DNA of 36,002 nucleotides from an uncultured Bacteroidota bacterium (GTDB lineage: Bacteria; Bacteroidota; Bacteroidia; Bacteroidales; WCHB1-69): assembly GCA_902774205.1 (NCBI GenBank), contig CACYHL010000018.1:16504-52505 (forward strand). Direction: 5' to 3'. The first letter of the stretch is position 1; every line of letters begins with the position of its first letter. Made by a program: the position numbers and the translations under genes. Positions 32,889-36,002 of this stretch are shown one piece after another. The notes below the pieces were generated by a model. The model searched no databases, was not told the DNA's origin, and saw only the letters and a program-made list of their open reading frames with translations.

Positions 32889-35800
32889 ATGGCAGAAAAA
32901 AAGTTTATGACATGCGACGGCAACTGTGCTGCGGCACATGTTGCATACATGTTTAGCGAAGTCGCCGCTATCTATCCTATCACCCCATCTTCTCCGATGG
33001 CAGAGTACATCGATGAGTGGAGTGCTGGCGGCAGAAAGAACATTTTCGGCGAAACCGTAAAAGTGGTTGAGATGCAGAGCGAAGCCGGTGCAGCTGGCGC
33101 TGTCCATGGCTCACTGCAAGCTGGTGCGCTGACCACAACCTACACCGCATCACAAGGTTTGCTCCTTATGATCCCTAATATGTACAAAATCGCCGGCGAG
33201 CTGCTTCCGGGCGTTTTCCACGTCTCAGCCCGCGCACTGGCCGCCCAAGCTTTGTCTATTTTCGGCGATCACGCCGACGTAATGAGCGCACGCCAGACAG
33301 GTTTCGCAATGTTGGCGACCGGCTCCGTCCAAGAGATCATGGACCTCGCTCCTGTCGCACACTTGGCAGCTATCGAAGGCCGTGTCCCGTTCCTCCACTT
33401 CTTCGACGGGTTCCGTACTTCTCACGAAATCCAGAAAGTGGAAGCCACAGACCAAGCTAAAGTTGAAAAACTCGTCAACTGGAAAGCTCTGAAGGAGTAC
33501 CGCGACCGCGCCCTCAATCCGGAACACCCCGTGACCCGCGGCACCGCACAGAACCCCGACATCTATTTCCAGACCAGAGAGTTGCAGAACAAATATTATG
33601 ACGCTCTTCCGGACATCGTTGCGAAATATATGAAGAAAATGAGCAAAATCACAGGTCGTGAATATGCTCCTTTCACATTCTACGGCGCAAAAGACGCCAC
33701 CGACATCATCGTTGCAATGGGCTCTATCACTGACGTCATCAAGACTGTCATCGACAAGGAGAACAAAGCAGGCAAGAAACTCGGTCTCGTCAGCGTTCAC
33801 CTCTATCGTCCTTTCAGCGTGAAATATCTCATGGCTGTAATGCCGAAGAGCGTAAAGAGAATCTGCGTTCTTGACAGAACGAAAGAACCGGGCGCAAACG
33901 GAGATCCGTTGTATCTTGATGTTGTTGAAGCATTCGCTAACAGCGCAAAGAAACTCCCGCTCATCATCGGCGGTCGTTTCGGTCTCTCTTCAAAAGATAC
34001 CACACCTGCACAGATTCTGGCAGTTTATAAGAACCTCGCCGCTGCGAAACCGATGAACCAGTTCACGGTTGGTATCAACGACGACGTCACCCACAAGTCA
34101 CTCAAAGTCGGCAAAGAGATTTCAATTCTCCCGAAAGGCACATTCGAAGCCAAATTCTACGGCCTCGGCGCTGACGGTACCGTGGGTGCTAACAAGAACT
34201 CCATCAAGATCATTGGTGACAACACCGACAAATACAGTCAGGCTTATTTCGACTATGACTCAAAGAAATCAGGCGGTTACACCTGCTCACACCTCCGTTT
34301 CGGCGACCAACCGATTTTGGCTCCTTACCTCGTTGGAACACCTGACTTCGTGGCTGTTCACGTTCCTTCTTATCTGAAGAAATATGACTGCCTCCGCGGT
34401 CTGAAGAAAAACGGCACATTCCTCTACAACTCTCCGTGGAGCGTTGCCGACACCAAGAAACATCTTCCCGATTTCGTGAAGAAATACTTGGCACTCAACA
34501 ATATCAAAATGTACATCATCGACGCTACCAAGATCGCCGCTGAGATTGGTCTGGGCAACCGTACCAACACCATTCTCCAAAGCGCGTTCTTCAAGATTTC
34601 AGGCGTTATCCCTTACGACCTCGCTGTTGAGCAGATGAAGAAATTCATCGTGAAGAGCTATGGCAAGAAGGGTGAGGATATTGTTAAGATGAACTATGCT
34701 GCTGTTGACCGTGGCGGTGAAATCACCAAGGTTGACATTCCTGCAGAATGGGCTAAATTGGATTGCACTACCGACTTCGTATTCGAAAGCAACCCGAACG
34801 ATCCTGAGTTCATCAACAAAGTTATGCGTCCGATGGTGGCACAATGCGGTAACGACCTGCCAGTGAGCGCATTCAAGGAGATTGTTGACGGCACATTCCC
34901 AGCTGGCACAACAGCTTACGAGAAACGCGGTGTGGCAACCGTTGTTCCTGAATGGGATTACACAAAATGTATCCAGTGCAACCAGTGCTCATTGGTTTGC
35001 CCGCACGCTGCAATTCGTCCGGTCGTGATGACAGACGCCGAACTGAAGAAAGCTCCTAAGGGTATGGCTACTGCTGACATTAAAGCTCCGAAGGAACTCG
35101 CAGGCATGCACTTCCGTATGCAGGTTTCCGTAATGGACTGCACCGGCTGCGGCAACTGCGCTGACGTTTGTCCAGCCAAGGAGAAAGCTCTGACAATGAA
35201 ACCATTCGAAAGCCAGTTAGGCGAAGCCAAGAACTGGGAATTCGGTCAGAAGAAAGTAACTTACAAAGACAACCTCATCGACAAATATGCCAATGTCAAG
35301 AACAGTCAGTTCGCACAGCCGCTGTTTGAATTCTCAGGCGCTTGCGCAGGTTGCGGCGAGACTCCGTACATCAAGACCATCACCCAGCTGTTTGGTGAGA
35401 GAATGATCGTGGCCAACGCAACGGGCTGCTCATCAATCTACGGCGGTTCTGCTCCTGCCACTCCGTACTGCAAGAACTGCAGAAGCGGCAAGGGTGTTGC
35501 GTGGGCAAACAGCTTGTTCGAGGACAACGCTGAGTTCGGTCTCGGTATGGCAACGGCTACCCGCCAGATGCGTGACCGCGTGGAACGCATCATGAAGGAA
35601 GCCATCGCCAACTGCCAGAAGTGCGACAAGAAACTCAAAGACCTGTTCCAAGAATGGATTGACAATCGCGAAGATGGTGTGAAGACCGCTGAGTTAGCCG
35701 ACAAGATTGTTGCTGCTTGCGAAAAATGCGGTTGCGACTACTGCAAGCAGATTGTTGACCTGAAAGACCACTTGGTGAAGAAATCACAGTGGATCTTCGG

Positions 35801-36002
35801 TGGTGACGGTTGGGCATACGACATCGGTTTCGGTGGTTTGGACCACGTGTTGGCAAGTGGCGAGGACGTGAACGTGCTCGTACTCGACACCGAGGTTTAC
35901 TCCAACACCGGCGGTCAGAGCTCAAAAGCGACTCCGGCAGGTACTGTGGCCAAATTTGCTGCTTCTGGTAAGAAAGTTCGCAAGAAAGACCTCGGCATGA
36001 TT
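32889..36002 (+). CDS. nifJ: Pyruvate:ferredoxin (flavodoxin) oxidoreductase, 3'-truncated
   Basis: Oxidises pyruvate to acetyl-CoA and CO2 with thiamine diphosphate and three iron-sulfur clusters, a central step of anaerobic energy metabolism. 1038 codons are visible from ATG 32889 to the edge; family length (about 1180) suggests some 140-150 residues are missing. The N-terminal part has AAIYPITPSSPMAEY and GALTTTYTASQGLLLM. Ferredoxin-like clusters are at Cys694/697/700/704 and Cys751/754/757/761. The proximal cluster ligands are Cys819/822/847, spaced exactly as Cys812/815/840 in the Desulfovibrio africanus enzyme; the fourth lies beyond the edge. The TPP site has GDGWAYDIGFGGLDHV (about 972) and EVYSNTGGQSSKATP. 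Extra CxxC motifs occur at 861/864, 909/912, 944/947 and 949/952. Confidence 0.97.
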   Translation, partial: MAEKKFMTCDGNCAAAHVAYMFSEVAAIYPITPSSPMAEYIDEWSAGGRKNIFGETVKVVEMQSEAGAAGAVHGSLQAGALTTTYTASQGLLLMIPNMYKIAGELLPGVFHVSARALAAQALSIFGDHADVMSARQTGFAMLATGSVQEIMDLAPVAHLAAIEGRVPFLHFFDGFRTSHEIQKVEATDQAKVEKLVNWKALKEYRDRALNPEHPVTRGTAQNPDIYFQTRELQNKYYDALPDIVAKYMKKMSKITGREYAPFTFYGAKDATDIIVAMGSITDVIKTVIDKENKAGKKLGLVSVHLYRPFSVKYLMAVMPKSVKRICVLDRTKEPGANGDPLYLDVVEAFANSAKKLPLIIGGRFGLSSKDTTPAQILAVYKNLAAAKPMNQFTVGINDDVTHKSLKVGKEISILPKGTFEAKFYGLGADGTVGANKNSIKIIGDNTDKYSQAYFDYDSKKSGGYTCSHLRFGDQPILAPYLVGTPDFVAVHVPSYLKKYDCLRGLKKNGTFLYNSPWSVADTKKHLPDFVKKYLALNNIKMYIIDATKIAAEIGLGNRTNTILQSAFFKISGVIPYDLAVEQMKKFIVKSYGKKGEDIVKMNYAAVDRGGEITKVDIPAEWAKLDCTTDFVFESNPNDPEFINKVMRPMVAQCGNDLPVSAFKEIVDGTFPAGTTAYEKRGVATVVPEWDYTKCIQCNQCSLVCPHAAIRPVVMTDAELKKAPKGMATADIKAPKELAGMHFRMQVSVMDCTGCGNCADVCPAKEKALTMKPFESQLGEAKNWEFGQKKVTYKDNLIDKYANVKNSQFAQPLFEFSGACAGCGETPYIKTITQLFGERMIVANATGCSSIYGGSAPATPYCKNCRSGKGVAWANSLFEDNAEFGLGMATATRQMRDRVERIMKEAIANCQKCDKKLKDLFQEWIDNREDGVKTAELADKIVAACEKCGCDYCKQIVDLKDHLVKKSQWIFGGDGWAYDIGFGGLDHVLASGEDVNVLVLDTEVYSNTGGQSSKATPAGTVAKFAASGKKVRKKDLGMI

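Noticed and set aside
33225-33800. 191-codon minus-strand frame in nifJ
   Set aside because: Shadow of nifJ, whose codon bias leaves the opposite strand open; the nifJ translation is unmistakable.

Overview
The window looks like a chromosomal segment of a Bacteroidota bacterium, most likely an anaerobic Bacteroidales. Support comes from many -7 elements of the form TAnnTTTG, a gingipain-like C25 protease with a type IX secretion (T9SS) sorting tail, DUF4296 and DUF4159 proteins, an S9B dipeptidyl peptidase, pyruvate:ferredoxin oxidoreductase, and few Shine-Dalgarno sites. The genus cannot be fixed from the sequence alone.

Left part (1-7.4 kb): the 3' part of lnt (+), a bidirectional terminator, tRNA-Glu (-), then a leftward run of DPP-IV, a WlbB/WbpD-like acetyltransferase and an AmgK-like kinase fused to a RapZ C-terminal domain. 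To their right is a leftward AAA_14/DUF4143 ATPase. Its promoter abuts almost four tandem copies of a 23-bp repeat.

7.5-9.8 kb: a rightward four-gene operon (ABC ATPase, small membrane-anchored protein, six-helix permease, YtrA-type GntR repressor). A promoter and a dyad operator candidate sit in front of it. 9.8-19.3 kb: a leftward series of ygiQ (broken by a deletion and frameshift), a VWA membrane protein, DUF4159, a TPR protein, a DUF4296 lipoprotein, ribD, pdxJ and an outer-membrane protein. The genes from DUF4159 to the outer-membrane protein are tightly packed. Two hairpin repeats lie between the VWA and DUF4159 genes.

19.3-24.5 kb is the most accessory-looking part. It holds a hairpin-rich non-coding block and a two-gene module: a membrane-anchored protein with a possible TerB-like segment, and a 694-residue protein. 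I read the latter as a PUA-like domain, a catalytically dead RelA/SpoT-type HD domain and a BspA-type leucine-rich repeat domain. Then come bcp and a multi-pass membrane protein whose C-terminus is encoded by an inserted palindromic repeat.

24.5-36 kb: a leftward RND pump gene and C25 protease gene, then rightward guaD, a Bro-N/DinD-like gene carrying a 25-bp near-palindrome, and nifJ running off the right edge. The best candidate for something undescribed is the PUA/pseudo-HD/LRR module (19918-23139). The ATPase with promoter-abutting repeats and the kinase-RapZ fusion come next.
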